A DNA stretch of 64,000 nucleotides from Bicyclus anynana (GCF_947172395.1 NC_069094.1:8112292-8176291), one strand, 5' to 3'; counted from the stretch's first letter, positions 23,901-32,924 are shown. Translations and numbers: made by a program. The notes: generated by a model not told the origin, from the sequence alone.

Positions 23901-24633
23901 ATAGCTGTGGGTGCTGCAGAAACATGGGTATACTTCATTGTCAATAGCTAGCATTAAGTTTTCAATAAGGAGAAAAAACAATGAACTACACTCACCCCAT
24001 CTATAACAATTAGCTAAGATAATTTTAGATTATTGATGAAGTATGCAATATATACCAACAATAGTCTTAAATTATCTTGAAGGCCCTAAATGATATTTAT
24101 ATTATTTAATTAAGGTTTAAATTTAGATATAGTATCATCATTATCAGTTTATTTTATATGGTGCATAAACCACTAAACTGATCCAATATGGGTTGGTGGG
24201 TTAGTGATAATGTTTGACTCTTTACCACTACCAGATGTTAATGGTTATAATAGCAGTCAACAGTTTAACTTGCTCTCCAAGAGTTGGTGTGTGACAGCAA
24301 CAACTATGGACTGAGAATATTTACTGAAATTTTCTTGGAACAAAGAAAAGCTCAACCCAGGACCTCATTATCACTGACGTTTGGACCAACAAGAAGATAT
24401 TATAGATACAAGAGATTGCTGCTAGTACTGAGGGAACTGTTTTTGATAAACTATTTGGGTGTATTAGTAAAAATCATTCAATGAACTTTTTAGTAGAGAA
24501 ATTTATTCATATGTATGTATATAAAGATACAAACCATATTTATTTACAGGTGCGAGTGACTCCAATAAGAGATTTGGAAAACAGTGATCATCTGTTACCA
24601 AGCAGTACTGTACAAAGTGTGAATGCTGTTTAA
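14922..24633 (+). CDS. Etnppl: Ethanolamine-phosphate phospho-lyase-like PLP enzyme, 9 exons
   Basis: Known members use pyridoxal phosphate to split phosphoethanolamine into acetaldehyde, ammonia and phosphate, or do the same to 5-phosphohydroxylysine; older names are AGXT2-like. Coding exons: 14922-14983, 15225-15343, 16681-16915, 17423-17516, 19180-19394, 20545-20764, 22207-22451, 23358-23529, 24550-24633. All junctions are GT-AG and the phases join into an open 481-residue frame, close to the 450-500 usual for the family. Seen: NSGSEAND cofactor-phosphate loop, HAYHGH, AESLQSCGGQIIPP, IADEVQVGFGR with D254, VGKPMGNGHP with K284 as Schiff-base lysine, YGGNPVSCA and a GRGLFVG segment. Introns hold Helitron, SINE and MITE debris. 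No canonical AATAAA found close after the stop; GAATATAAAG near 24660 may serve. Its 3' end faces the Gag-like gene at 24988. General class III aminotransferase is the alternative, less likely. Confidence 0.93.
15225..15343 (+). CDS. Etnppl: Etnppl-like exon 2
   Basis: Acceptor TTGTTACAG, donor ACG|GTTAGT. Codes about residues 21-60 with FFRSTPLKIVRG and YDETGERYLDCINNVAH, the N-terminal part of the fold typical of this family. Confidence 0.9.
15370..15588 (-). mobile_element. Etnppl: Helitron-like and SINE scraps in intron 2
   Basis: 15370-15430 has the 5' part (CAAAGGAGAAACAAAC...CTTTATAATATTATGTGTG). 15452-15540 has a 3' part (GCGGATGCCCGCGACTCC...AGCCTATGTT). 15557-15588 is a SINE family A head scrap (GGCAGAGGTCATATCCACTG). 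Confidence 0.55.
16336..16462 (-). mobile_element. Helitron-like 3' fragment in intron 2
   Basis: CTAGCGGACGCCCGCGATTT at the left is a good 3' end read on minus. It is followed by TGGAATTCAGTTTTTCACAA, ATGGATTTTTCC and AATCCAGAGTAAAA. Truncated at its 5' part. Confidence 0.65.
16681..16915 (+). CDS. Etnppl: Etnppl-like exon 3
   Basis: Acceptor TTTATTACAG, donor CA|GTGAGT. Codes about residues 61-138: GHCHPHVVEAGRNQ, RYLHDEIVILAERL and NSGSEANDLALRLAR (cofactor-phosphate loop), ending in DVITLD. Confidence 0.92.
17423..17516 (+). CDS. Etnppl: Etnppl-like exon 4
   Basis: Acceptor TTTGTTCCAG, donor GTG|GTGAGT. Codes about residues 139-170 including HAYHGHLTSMIDVSPYK; the aromatic residue of the YHG motif stacks on the PLP ring in class III enzymes. 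Confidence 0.9.
17517..19179. other. Intron 4, no further feature
   Basis: AT-rich intron sequence. No repeat family recognised. Short AAGATTA-type runs occur at about 18772-18830. Confidence 0.5.
19180..19394 (+). CDS. Etnppl: Etnppl-like exon 5
   Basis: Acceptor TTTATAATAG, donor GA|GTAAGT. Codes about residues 171-241 with APVPDTYRGKY, ADEVGRLCEEIKKKSNG and FIAESLQSCGGQIIPPDGY. Confidence 0.92.
19407..19870 (+). mobile_element. Possible hAT-like remnant in intron 5
   Basis: Starts CAGAGGTTCCCAACC, a style common at hAT ends, and contains GTGGACCCCCTGC and GTAGACCCCTGGGAGTCC. I found no matching right end or duplication, so the call is weak. Confidence 0.3.
20545..20764 (+). CDS. Etnppl: Etnppl-like exon 6 (catalytic lysine)
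   Basis: Acceptor ATTTGCCAG, donor ACG|GTAATT. Codes about residues 242-315: GVCIADEVQVGFGRVG with D254 facing the PLP ring nitrogen, and DIVTVGKPMGNGHPVAAV with K284, the Schiff-base lysine. GC-richer than its surroundings. Confidence 0.93.
20773..20925 (-). mobile_element. Worn Helitron-like fragment in intron 6
   Basis: Carries GGTGAAAGAATTTTTTAAAT and TTCAAAGGCTATTCAATAC near TTTTTCCTCTGTATAACATTAGTATA, resembling the fragment at 22905-23095. Confidence 0.45.
22207..22451 (+). CDS. Etnppl: Etnppl-like exon 7
   Basis: Acceptor CATTACAG, donor AACAG|GTACCT. Codes about residues 316-396: YGGNPVSCAIANAVLDVIEE, the VRGRGLFVGVELV segment and RTPATAEAKHIVN. Strikingly GC-rich in its second half (22240-22440). 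Confidence 0.93.
22575..22755 (+). mobile_element. SINE family A, 5'-truncated, intron 7
   Basis: Starts in the body at GAAGGAAAAACATCGTGAGG and continues through TATGTGAAGTCG, GCATTGGCCTAGCGTGGTTG and GACTCGTGCTCAACAGTGAA. tRNA head absent. Confidence 0.7.
22909..23096 (-). mobile_element. Worn Helitron-like element in intron 7
   Basis: Minus strand: CTAG at the left (CTAGCAGATCTG) and a 5' end complementary to TTTATAAGAATAGATA at the right, with GGTGAAAGACTTTTTAAAT and CCAGTAGTTTCGTAG inside. Confidence 0.5.
23358..23529 (+). CDS. Etnppl: Etnppl-like exon 8
   Basis: Acceptor GTAATGCAG, donor GAG|GTAATA. Codes about residues 397-454: MREEKILISRDGPDSNVLKF and KPPMVFKTQDADRVVDILDR, the C-terminal small-domain strand and helix. 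Confidence 0.9.
23786..23953. mobile_element. Palindromic MITE, second copy, intron 8
   Basis: Inverted ends CCAGCCATTGACTATCAAGT and its complement ATACTTCATTGTCAATAGCT, same family and about the same length as 12694-12862, including ATGTATGCGTCAAGT and ACACACAATCA internal motifs. Confidence 0.7.
24550..24633 (+). CDS. Etnppl: Etnppl-like exon 9 and stop
   Basis: Acceptor TATTTACAG. Codes the last 27 residues, a poorly conserved tail ending SSTVQSVNAV, then TAA at 24631-24633. Called because the phase and acceptor fit. Confidence 0.78.
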   Translation: MRVTPIRDLENSDHLLPSSTVQSVNAV

Positions 24634-24987
24634 TTCTAAGGAACTTCTCAAAAGTATTATCGAATATAAAGTTTGTAAATATAGATGTGATAAGATATTT
24701 TTAAGTTGTACCTATGTTATACCTAGTTGATATTAAAAAAAAGTTCATATTATTTCAAGTTTTAATGCTTAAAGTATATACAAACTATGAAAATATTATA
24801 TTTTATAGTTAATCCAGACATTATAATCAGGGCTAATGTTTTATAAGTAAATAAGAAAAAAGACCTTTAATGAACTTTAAATTCAGATTATCCATTATAT
24901 GGATTTTACATTATTAAGTAGTTAACTTTTTAAAAATTTATTAACTTCTGATCTTGATGATTTATATAATTTTTTACGAAGACATTC

Positions 24988-25878
24988 TTATAAAGCCTCA
25001 CAATTTTCCGAAGTTACTAAGCCAGTCATTTTGGACAAATCATGCTTCAGCTTGGCGAGTTTCAGAAGTTGGCTGCGTTTGTGCAAATCTGAGTCAGGGC
25101 AGCATGGGCATTTCCTGTAGCTAGCAGTGTGCTCCCCTCCACAGTTGGCACACTTAGGAGGTTCCTTATTAGGATCCCTTTGGCACTTTTTAGTAATATG
25201 TTCACCAGCACACTTCACACATTTCACTTGGCCGTGACAATATCTTTGTGTGTGTCCCCACATTTGGCATCGGTGACATTGCTTTGGTTTGGGTTTAGGA
25301 GGCTCCATTTTAACATCATGGCCCATTATGGTCTTCATTTGTAATAATTTCTGTCCATCATCATTATAAGGCACTACAGCAAGGATCAGTGTTGTACGAT
25401 CTCTAATATTTTCAAATCTCTGCATTTTGTGCAGTCTTACTATTGGTACTGAGAGTGCTTTTAACTCAGACTTGAGCATTGTCAAATCAATGTCCTTTGG
25501 AAGACCTCTAATAACAATTTTCATCTTACGTTTACTTGGATTTCCAAAGGTGTTGAATGGTAGTTTTTTCTTTTCAAAATATTGTACAAGTGCTTTGTGA
25601 TCATTAAAAGTTGAGCAACTTATTTTAGTATAATACCTGCCAAGATAGGGTTGATTGAACTTAATTCCCATAGACAAAAGTTTTTGCACATGCTGTGCAA
25701 AATCAATAGGTTTGTGTAAAAAAATGTCTGGTACCTTATTTCTCAATTTAGGCCAGTCTGCGAGAGAGGTAGGCGGTGTAGAACTTTTAGTAGCTTCAGC
25801 GGTTGATTCCCCCTTTTCTATGCGAATCTTTTCTAGATTCTCGGATAGTTTCGTCAAACTTTCAGATTTCTTAGGCAT
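24988..25878 (-). CDS. Gag-like / LINE ORF1-like zinc-knuckle protein, 296 aa
   Basis: Probably an RNA- or single-strand-DNA-binding protein. Residues 1-60 are low-complexity and charged. About 75-155 look like two RRM-like strand-helix blocks, the second (KMKIVIRGLPKDI, then LKSELKALSVPIVRLHKMQR) matching the PRE_C2HC region of jockey-type ORF1 proteins. Three zinc knuckles follow: C201-C204-H209-C214, C220-C223-H227-C232, C243-C246-H250-C257. No ORF2 or LINE tail is found on either side. A good acceptor (TTTTCAG|ATC, exon 2 from 25894) and donor (AAG|GTAAGC, exon 1 ending 26085) suggest a 190-bp 5'UTR intron, and AATAAA occurs on the minus strand near 24936-24941. That layout fits a host gene more than a LINE copy, but a recent solo ORF1 fragment remains possible. 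Confidence 0.8.
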   Translation of the reverse strand: MPKKSESLTKLSENLEKIRIEKGESTAEATKSSTPPTSLADWPKLRNKVPDIFLHKPIDFAQHVQKLLSMGIKFNQPYLGRYYTKISCSTFNDHKALVQYFEKKKLPFNTFGNPSKRKMKIVIRGLPKDIDLTMLKSELKALSVPIVRLHKMQRFENIRDRTTLILAVVPYNDDGQKLLQMKTIMGHDVKMEPPKPKPKQCHRCQMWGHTQRYCHGQVKCVKCAGEHITKKCQRDPNKEPPKCANCGGEHTASYRKCPCCPDSDLHKRSQLLKLAKLKHDLSKMTGLVTSENCEAL

Positions 25879-25894
25879 TTTGGTTTTTTAAGAT

Positions 25895-26084
25895 CTGAAA
25901 ATACGTATAGTACAAATAAATACAGGTTATGAATGACAGAAAGTGTTATAAATACAGGTAAATTGGGAAAAAGCACATGAAACTCTAAAAAATATTCTGC
26001 AGGTAGGTATGTTAAAATATTGGAATAGTAAATTCGGAGTCGGAACCGAAAACGTTAACTTAATTAGAACAAGTTGATGCTTAC
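25895..26084 (-). other. Candidate 5'UTR intron of Gag-like gene
   Basis: Minus strand: donor GTAAGC (26084 downward) after AAG, acceptor ACGTATTTTCAG ending at 25895, 16 bases before the ATG. Length 190 bp, typical for a small insect intron. Inferred from consensus only. Confidence 0.5.
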
Positions 26085-26578
26085 CTTAGCAGCAATTTGA
26101 TTTGCAAAATTTTTATGCGTGTATCGATTATTTATTTTTTAGTAGCTGGCATCAAAGATTTTATTGGCCGGCATTCGTAATTCGGATTTCGGGCTTCGGC
26201 AATGAAAAAAATTCAAATCAAAACACAGATTATTATTGAATTCGGAATACATAGAGTCATAGAGTCAGAACACAGAGCATAGACGTCAAATAAGATGATA
26301 AAGGATACGTTATACTGAGCGATCCTAGCGACCACGCACACGACCATTGTTTACCCGTTTCCATTTGCTTGCGAGCGATGCATTCCACCTCCTTGGAGTA
26401 ATAATATATTCTTTGCATTCCACTAATGTGGAATATGAAACATTATAGAGAAATAAAATGTGTGTGTTCGTGACGTTGTGAGGTTATAAAAACGACTAAA
26501 GAACGACAGTAAAAGTATTATGGACGGCTTTATCGCTTAGTGGAACGTAGCCGTAGTATCTAAAAATTGACCACGGAC

Positions 26579-26612
26579 CAAAGACCTTATACTTACTAAT
26601 ATAAGGTCTTTG
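26579..26612. mobile_element. 34-bp minimal hAT-like relic
   Basis: CAAAGACCTTATA and its exact complement are separated by only eight bases. The first 17 bases equal the left end of the 1071-bp element at 27219. Flanks CCACGGAC (26571-26578) and CCACGGCC (26613-26620) form an 8-bp duplication with one mismatch. Confidence 0.6.
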
Positions 26613-26703
26613 CCACGGCCAGCACATTTTCTTTTATAAACTGGCTTTACGGTTTGGGAGTTTTAGGTTTTTGAACCTGTAGTCACTTCCTGCATTTAGA
26701 TTA

Positions 26704-26937
26704 GAGTTTGGCTATTAAACGAAGAGACTGAAATCGCCCGCCAAATTTAAATTAATCGGAGTGAATTCTGAAATTTAGAGTGCGAATATTGGAATAAATG
26801 AGTTTAATACTTATATAGAGGTAGTAATGTATTCACAAACAAAAATATAATTTAAACAAAATATGAAAACGCATGTTTTTTAATTAGTTTAAGTGTTTTT
26901 TTAAATTTGGCGGGCGATACTTTCATTAGTCAGACTC
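26704..26937. mobile_element. MITE with TA duplications
   Basis: Inverted ends GAGTTTGGCTATTAAACGAA and, read on minus, GAGTCTGACTAATGAAAG, continuing to the shared block ATCGCCCGCCAAATTTAAA on both sides. TA at 26702-26703 and 26938-26939. 234 bp, no coding. Confidence 0.65.
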
Positions 26938-27119
26938 TAGTATTAGTTATTGACCGAGTAAAGACGAATGGGCACCAATGCAAGTATGACCTATTCGTGT
27001 ATGTTCGGTACATCACGTAGACAATAATTTAAATAACTTCTTTAAAATGGTTTAGGGTACATCACGATTATTTATTGGTATTTGGTACGTTCAAGTCATA
27101 GAGGAATTAGCTTTGGAAG

Positions 27120-28493
27120 TTTGGAGTTGAATCGCACCCCAGACTAATATTCAAGAAAATTGGCGTCACTAAAATAAATAAGACGGAGTATTTTTTTATT
27201 GGTATTTATTGATTATATCAAAGACCTTATACTTATAACAAGACTGTGCACCTAAAATTTTTGCTAAGCTAAAATGAGATCTAGTGTTATTGACTTAAGG
27301 TAGCTATAGATGGTGGTTTGTTTTTGTTAACTTGTTTGGTTAATTTTCGTGTTTTGATTTGCGATTTCATAAATTTTCTTATTTAACCTGTATGTTTTTC
27401 ATGAAAAATGGTAAATTCATATTGTGACAGGGTGCACAAAAGAGTCTTATCCTGTTAGCAGCTTTTCTTTCCACGGGAAAGTGAAAACAGCAATAATATT
27501 CTTTAGGGTCACCATGAAATAAGTAGATCAAAGATTTTTCAAGTTTCGTACTGTGGTATCGTAGTAATAGTTAGGTAGATACTAGATAAGTACCGACTTA
27601 CTTTAAATTACCTTGAAGATTTAAATCTTGCAACGCCTCTTTCACATAATTTTAATAATAATTTTTACTCGAAAATTAATACGTTTTGTGTTTGTACAAA
27701 TATAACTTTAAACAAAATTCAGTTTAGATTTTTTTTAATATTAAATTACGATCTTTGCCTGTCCCCGAATTTAGTTGGGGAAAATTAAAAAAAAATATTT
27801 AACTCTTCCCAGATGATGACAGCAGTTCTAATTTTAAAGTTCATTCCGGCCCTTACTTGCCTTAATTCCGGTGGGAAGTAATTTGTATGAGTTATTCCCT
27901 CCCTATGGTGGGAAGCAGCATTTTCCACCCAATACTCAGATCAAAACAACACTACTTTCCGAGTATGAGAAATGAAAAAAAATATTCCAATTTAAGTCTT
28001 TCTTTTAATCCAAGTGTAAGTGAGCACATTCTAAAATAATATATTTTTACTCACAATAAATTAGGTAGATTTAGGTAGCATAGTTATGTAGCATCAATAT
28101 TTATTAGTATACTTATACAATCGTTTTTACAAGCAATTTGTACTGTGTCCTGTTTTGTCATGGTCACCTAAGGACACACAACCATGGAGAGCCCTCTCCC
28201 TCGGACCGTTTTCTTCGCCATAGTGCACAGTCTAGTTACCTAGTAAGTATAAGGCAAAGAGTTATAATAAGTATAATATTAGGTCTTTGGATTATATTGA
28301 TTAAATATAAGTAATTGTTGTCAGTGTTAAATTTTAAAAAACAAACTATGAAAAAAAGTTTGTTTAGGCATGGTTTAGGCGGTTGATTGTCAAGGCGACG
28401 CGTGACATTTGTTTTTTTACGGGTTTTTTTTGTGGGTACGGCTTCACAAGACACAAGTTACTTGTAAAGACTCACTCTGGTTACCCTGTGTAA
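27120..28493 (+). repeat. Dispersed repeat R1, copy 2, split by hAT-like element
   Basis: Left part (ATTCAAGAAAATTGGCGTC...ACGGAGTATTTTTTTATTGG, to 27210) and right part (GTAATTGTTGTCAGTGTTAA...AAAGACTCACTCTGG, about 28312-28478) match the window-start copy at about 286-540 once the 1071-bp insert is removed. Confidence 0.65.
27219..28289. mobile_element. hAT-like non-autonomous element, 1071 bp
   Basis: Ends CAAAGACC and GGTCTTTG, with subterminal TATACTTAT...AACAAGACTGTGCAC matched by an inverted, slightly longer block at 28222-28289. A perfect 8-bp duplication GATTATAT flanks it (27211-27218, 28290-28297). The related R1 copy at about 370-378 shows the unfilled site TTATTGATTATTAG. No transposase frame inside. 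Confidence 0.8.
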
Positions 28494-28858
28494 TCTATAC
28501 TAATATTATAAAGCGGAAGAGTTTGTTTGTTTGTTTGATTGAACGCGCTAATCTCAGGAAATACTGGTCTGATTTGTAAAATACTTTCAGTGATAGATAG
28601 CACATTTATCGAGGAAGGCTATAAGCTTTAATATATTTAAAAAAAAATTAAGTATCCTTCCTAAAACTCCAATAATGTAACCCAAGGTGTACAAAAGTTG
28701 TTTACATAGCGTGCGCTGCAAAAACTATTGATGTAAGAATAAAATAATGTACTACAACTTTGTAAAAAGCATCATTTTCTACAAAAAATGTCGCGACAGC
28801 ATATGTATATCTTCTATATTTTAGCAGATATAGCATCTTTTGTACTTTTATAAAATAA
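28494..28858 (+). mobile_element. Helitron-like head plus shared block 'S'
   Basis: 5' end TCTATACTAATATTATAAAG at 28494, body to TATCGAGGAAGGCTATAAGC. Then block S (28650-28856) with CCAAGGTGTACAAAAG, TACTACAACTTTGTAAAAAG, ATGTCGCGACAGCATATG and TTTTAGCAGATATAGCATCT. Block S recurs inverted at about 48165-48340 and in part at 59135-59210, each time linked to a (GGGTA)n array. Confidence 0.6.
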
Positions 28859-29240
28859 CTAGCAGACGCCCGCGACTTCGTACTCGTGAAAATCGGTGTA
28901 AACTACCCTTATTTCAACCCCTATTTCACACCATTCTATTTGTATTTTTGCAAGTTTTTTAAAATAAATATTATTCATATTACATTTACAAATGTACCTT
29001 GAAAACTGAAGGAATTTCCATACAAACTTTATCATTTTATTTTCGCGGCAAAAAGTATCCTTATTATTATTACTTATTCCTTCTTATTATGGTCACAAAT
29101 CGTGGCAAGTTTCATTTGATTTCATTCAGTAGTGTCAGCGTGATGCCCGGTAATAAATAAGACGGACGGACAAACAGACAGACAATAAATAACAAAAATC
29201 AGTTTCCGGCTTCAGTATCGATCATATTAATTATAATGCC
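28859..29240 (-). mobile_element. Helitron-like element (GCGTGATGCCCGG subfamily)
   Basis: 3' end CTAGCAGACGCCCGCGACTT read on minus. Internal AAGTTTCATTTGATTTCATT, GCGTGATGCCCGGTAATAAA and GACGGACGGACAAACAGACA are shared with 52524-52848. The 5' end is not clear. Confidence 0.55.
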
Positions 29241-29314
29241 CTCCAACAAAATTTTTCAAAATATATTCAATTGCGGACCCGGTCAAGTTTCGCTTTTACT
29301 TATGTGCACTTCTT

Positions 29315-29599
29315 CCCTACCCCTACCCTACTCTTACCCTACCCTACTTTCACCCTACACCTACCCTATCGATCCCCTACCTTACCCTACCCCACTTCTG
29401 CACTACCCGTACCCTACCCCTACCCTACTCTATCCAAACCTTACCCTACCCTAAACAAACCCTATCATTCAGGGTAGGGGTACCCCTACCTTACCCCTAC
29501 TCTACCCCCCTACCCTACCCTATCCCCACCCTACCCATAAACCTACCCTTAATCTTCCTCTACCGCTACCCTACCCTACCCTACCCTACCCCTACCATA
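29315..29599. repeat. (TACCC)n-type array, about 285 bp
   Basis: Irregular tandem mix of CCCTA and CCCCTA units, C-rich on plus. Not the usual insect telomere unit TTAGG. The complementary strand has many closely spaced G-runs and could form G-quadruplexes. Confidence 0.85.
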
Positions 29600-29781
29600 A
29601 CGTCACGCAATTGTTTTGCCTTCACGAAACCTCTTCACTAACACATGAACTTTATGTTATGGAATTAAAGTTCAAATTGACTTTTAATTACTTATTATAA
29701 CGAATCGTTTGTATAGGACTATAGAAGTGTTGTTATTAGACTTCTTTTTTAATATTTTTTTTTAGCAATATTTAAAAAAAA

Positions 29782-30055
29782 CCTTAATAGCCCAGTGGAT
29801 ATGGACCCCTCCTTCTGATTTCGGAGGGTGTGGATTCGAATTCGGTCCATGGCATGCACTCCCAACTTTTCACGTGTCTCAAACGGTGAAGGAAAACATT
29901 GTGAGGAAATCTACATACCAGAGAATTTTCTCAATTCTCTGCGTGTGTGAAGTCTACCAATACGCATTGGGCCAGTGTGGTAGACTATTGGCCTAACTCC
30001 TCTCATTCTGAAAGGAGACTCGCGTTCAGCAGTGAGCCGAATATGGGTTGAGATC
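29782..30055 (+). mobile_element. SINE family A, near full length
   Basis: Head TTAATAGCCCAGTGGATATG, B box GGATTCGAATTC (two changes), body and tail AGCCGAATATGGGTTGAGAT. The GTTGTGTGCATTTTAAGAAA block is deleted. Confidence 0.8.
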
Positions 30056-30589
30056 GTGATAATCAATTTATTTCAATACTAGATAACGCGCCGCGGTTGC
30101 AGCGGAGGCAGAGGTCTTGTAGTTCTTCCGTTATTATGTTCGTTTGTAGATCAAAAAAGTGTGACAGTTGAATTAGAGATGAAAATAAAAAAAATACAAG
30201 TCGCACCGCTATTCAAGTAAAGCACAGCCGGTCTTAGCACGTGCGCAAACTTGCCAAATATGGCCGTTGTCGTTATCTGTTTACTTTGAACAATTTCTTC
30301 AACCGTATAATTGTATCTGTATCGTTTCTCTAAACTTTACCTTACTGTCCACGAAATAGAGACAACGTTCAACAGTACAGTAAGGGTCGTTTTTTTTCGA
30401 TGTAAGCATCTTAACTGTCTTCGGTAGACAATGATGCCATTCATGTTTGGACAATAAGCAGGGTTCCCTAAAGTTACTAGCAGGATTTATTTAACGGTTT
30501 TCATCTCCAAGAAAAAACTGTTACAGTGGTCAATCAAGGTTAACTTCACAATTTAACTTGAACGACGTTTAAAAATAAAAAAAATCGAC
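30056..30589. other. Intergenic, no feature named
   Basis: Contains no recognised gene. A worn Helitron-like stem (AACGCGCCGCGG) near 30085 is the only hint. Confidence 0.35.
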
Positions 30590-30591
30590 AA

Positions 30592-30775
30592 TGACGTACC
30601 GCTAAGCGATTTGGCTTTCCGTTATGATGTCGTGTAGAAACCGAAAGGGGTGTGGATTTTCATCCTCTTCCTAACAAATTAACAAGCCTGCTTCCATCTT
30701 AGATTGCATCATCACTTACCATCAGGTGAGATTGTAATCAAGGACTAACTTGTAAAAAATAAAAAAACATCAAGT
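30592..30775 (+). mobile_element. SINE family B, 3' part
   Basis: ACGTACCGCTAAGCGATTTG through GAAAGGGGTGTGGATTTTCA to AACTTGTAAAAAATAAAAAA, same body as 56166-56487 with a small insertion after CCTAACAAATT. Confidence 0.72.
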
Positions 30776-30963
30776 ATGTATTAAAATCAGGTAAGTTAGT
30801 ATTTCACAGACATCGATCTCCTATTATGATAGTCAATGTTCACAGATTTTCAAATTGTTTAATAGATCGAACTGTCACAAACGCTTCAACGACAAAGACG
30901 CAAATTATCAAATTGCTTAAAAAATTGTAAGGCGCTTTTGCTGTTTGGTTTCACAATTTTCAT

Positions 30964-31275
30964 CATCATCAACATCATTAATTCATTATCAACCCATATT
31001 GCTCGCTGTTGAGCTCGAGTCTCCTCTCAAAATGAGATGGATTAGGCCAATAGTCCACCACACTGGCCCAATGCGAATTGGCATCACACACTCATTGTCA
31101 AAATTCTCTGGTATGCAGGTTTCCTCACGATGTTTTTCTTTCACCGTTTGAGACACGTGATATTTAATTTTTTAAAATGCACACAACTGAAAAGTTATAG
31201 GTGCATTCCCCGGACAGGATTCGAACCCACACTCTCCGGAATCGGAGGCAGAGGTCATATCTACTGGATTATCAG
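30964..31275 (-). mobile_element. SINE family A with 12-bp duplication
   Basis: Flanked by CACAATTTTCAT on both sides (30952-30963, 31276-31287). Minus-strand head (CTACTGGATTATCAG at the right) is mutated in the A box; B-box region GGATTCGAACCC as read on plus is intact; the tail carries an extra ATTCATTATC. Confidence 0.82.
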
Positions 31276-31287
31276 CACAATTTTCAT

Positions 31288-32389
31288 ACGCAATGCAATT
31301 TACCTGTTTCTTTGATTTAAAAATGACCGCACATCCTCGATTCAATATTTTCCTTAGTTACCTCCCTTACCTTATCACTGAGCGTGACGTCACTTATCTA
31401 CTATCATTGTGTGATTGTGTGACTTGTTCCTCAAAAAATATTAGTAAAACGGTTTACTCTTCATTCTCCAGGCTATCCTTCCAGCTTATTTCTAATATCT
31501 GTTTATTTTTTTGAGATTTTGTCAAAGGTCGAGCTTTTATCTTAATGAAGGCCTTGAACAAATATGTAAATTCTAAGGAGGTTCTTCCACTTTGAAGCCC
31601 TGACTATCGGTTGCCTGGACCGTCCTGCAAGCGGGCATTTTGAGACCTATACTAAAACCTAGTATTTTATGTAAATACTCGGATTCTTTTTTCTAGAACA
31701 TTGTCTTTATTAAAAAAATCCTAAATAAATAAATTACTGTCAAAATAATAAGTCGTCCCATCTTCCATAATGGACCATAGGGGCTCATTGCTATAATGTT
31801 GGTGGCGGTGGAGTTATCACACTGTTCGAGGCACGTGGCGCCCGCATCAGGATCGAGTCGCACGCTTGTTGGTTAATTACCGAGATTCAGTAAACCTTAT
31901 ACTATTATTACTTACTTGCTTGGTGTAAAGAAGACCTCATTGACGCAGTTGATAGTGTTGTGGACTGTGTGGTCAACATGTAGACTACAAGCCCTTGAAC
32001 AAAAATCACCTGTGAAATGAACCAACGTGAATAAGGCTTAGAAGGCTGTTACTATATCAGAAAATAACTCTAAGCACTATGCCGTCATTTCTGAGCGGTA
32101 CAGTGGTGAGTATGCGTAGTCTAATGGAGATCCTGGGTTCGTTTTCCAGCACATTTTAGTTAAACATTTTAAATTTTCTAAATTGGCTCAGGTCTGCTGG
32201 CCTATTTAAAATTTTGGTCAATCAACCTATTACAATAAACATTAAATCAATTGACATTCATCTACGTACTGTATGATATCCACCAGTAGGCACCGGATTT
32301 AATTTTTACATAGAATCTCAATTTCGTATGTCTCAACTAGCATACGTCAAAGATAGTGGATTAGCCTACTGTTTCATTGGTAAGCATCG
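31288..32389. other. Intergenic, no gene seen
   Basis: A 73-codon frame at 31293-31514 shows no domain. A tRNA-like scrap (GGAGATCCTGGGTTCGTTTT at about 32126) may be an old SINE head. Otherwise nothing. Confidence 0.4.
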
Positions 32390-32650
32390 GCCATAGCTAG
32401 TTACCGCACTACTGGCAAAGATTTTTCGTTCCAGTACGATGCCGCATAGAAACCGTTAAAGGTATGGATCATAGATTTAAGAGTCGGTAAGTATGGATCA
32501 TAGATTTAAGAGTCGGTAGGTATGGATCATAGATTTAAGAGTCGGTTCAAGAATTATGGATACAATAAACTTTTACCTCGTCCATGTAAGACATCTTAGA
32601 CTGCATCATCAGGTGCGATCGTAGTCAAAGATATGTTATCGATGTTTTTT
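32390..32650 (+). mobile_element. Worn SINE family B carrying a 29-bp tandem triplication
   Basis: CGGCCATAGCTAGTTACCGC, TTCCAGTACGATGCCGCATA and CATCTTAGACTGCATCATCA frame the insert; the two halves belong to one SINE. The triplication occupies its middle. Confidence 0.55.
32463..32549 (+). repeat. 29-bp unit, three tandem copies
   Basis: The unit starts TATGGATCATAGATTTAAGA and ends GTCGGTAAG or GTCGGTAGG. Copies are nearly identical, so the expansion is recent. A single related unit (CATAGATTTACGAGTCGGTA) is at about 40261. Confidence 0.85.
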
Positions 32651-32924
32651 ACTGTCAACATAGGCATGTTAAGCGTGCTATAGACTTGACGATAAACTTG
32701 ATCGTGTGTAGCTGGCGTTATACACCCACCCCTAATGTTGTTCAAGCGTATAATGTGGGTGGCACGCGACAACTCGTATTAAGTGCATATGCCTGTATCC
32801 TTGAATCAATTAATCAGGCATTTTGCAGTGTTATATTTCAATGGACATAATTGCATAGCGTTACGATATTCTATAGTGGTTAGGCATTAACACAATATTT
32901 TATAGAAGTTCTTTCCTCCTAATC

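Noticed and set aside
29315..29599. Telomere-like repeat
   Set aside because: Units are CCCTA/CCCCTA, not TTAGG, are irregular, and lie inside transposon-rich DNA with counterparts at 48009 and 59648.
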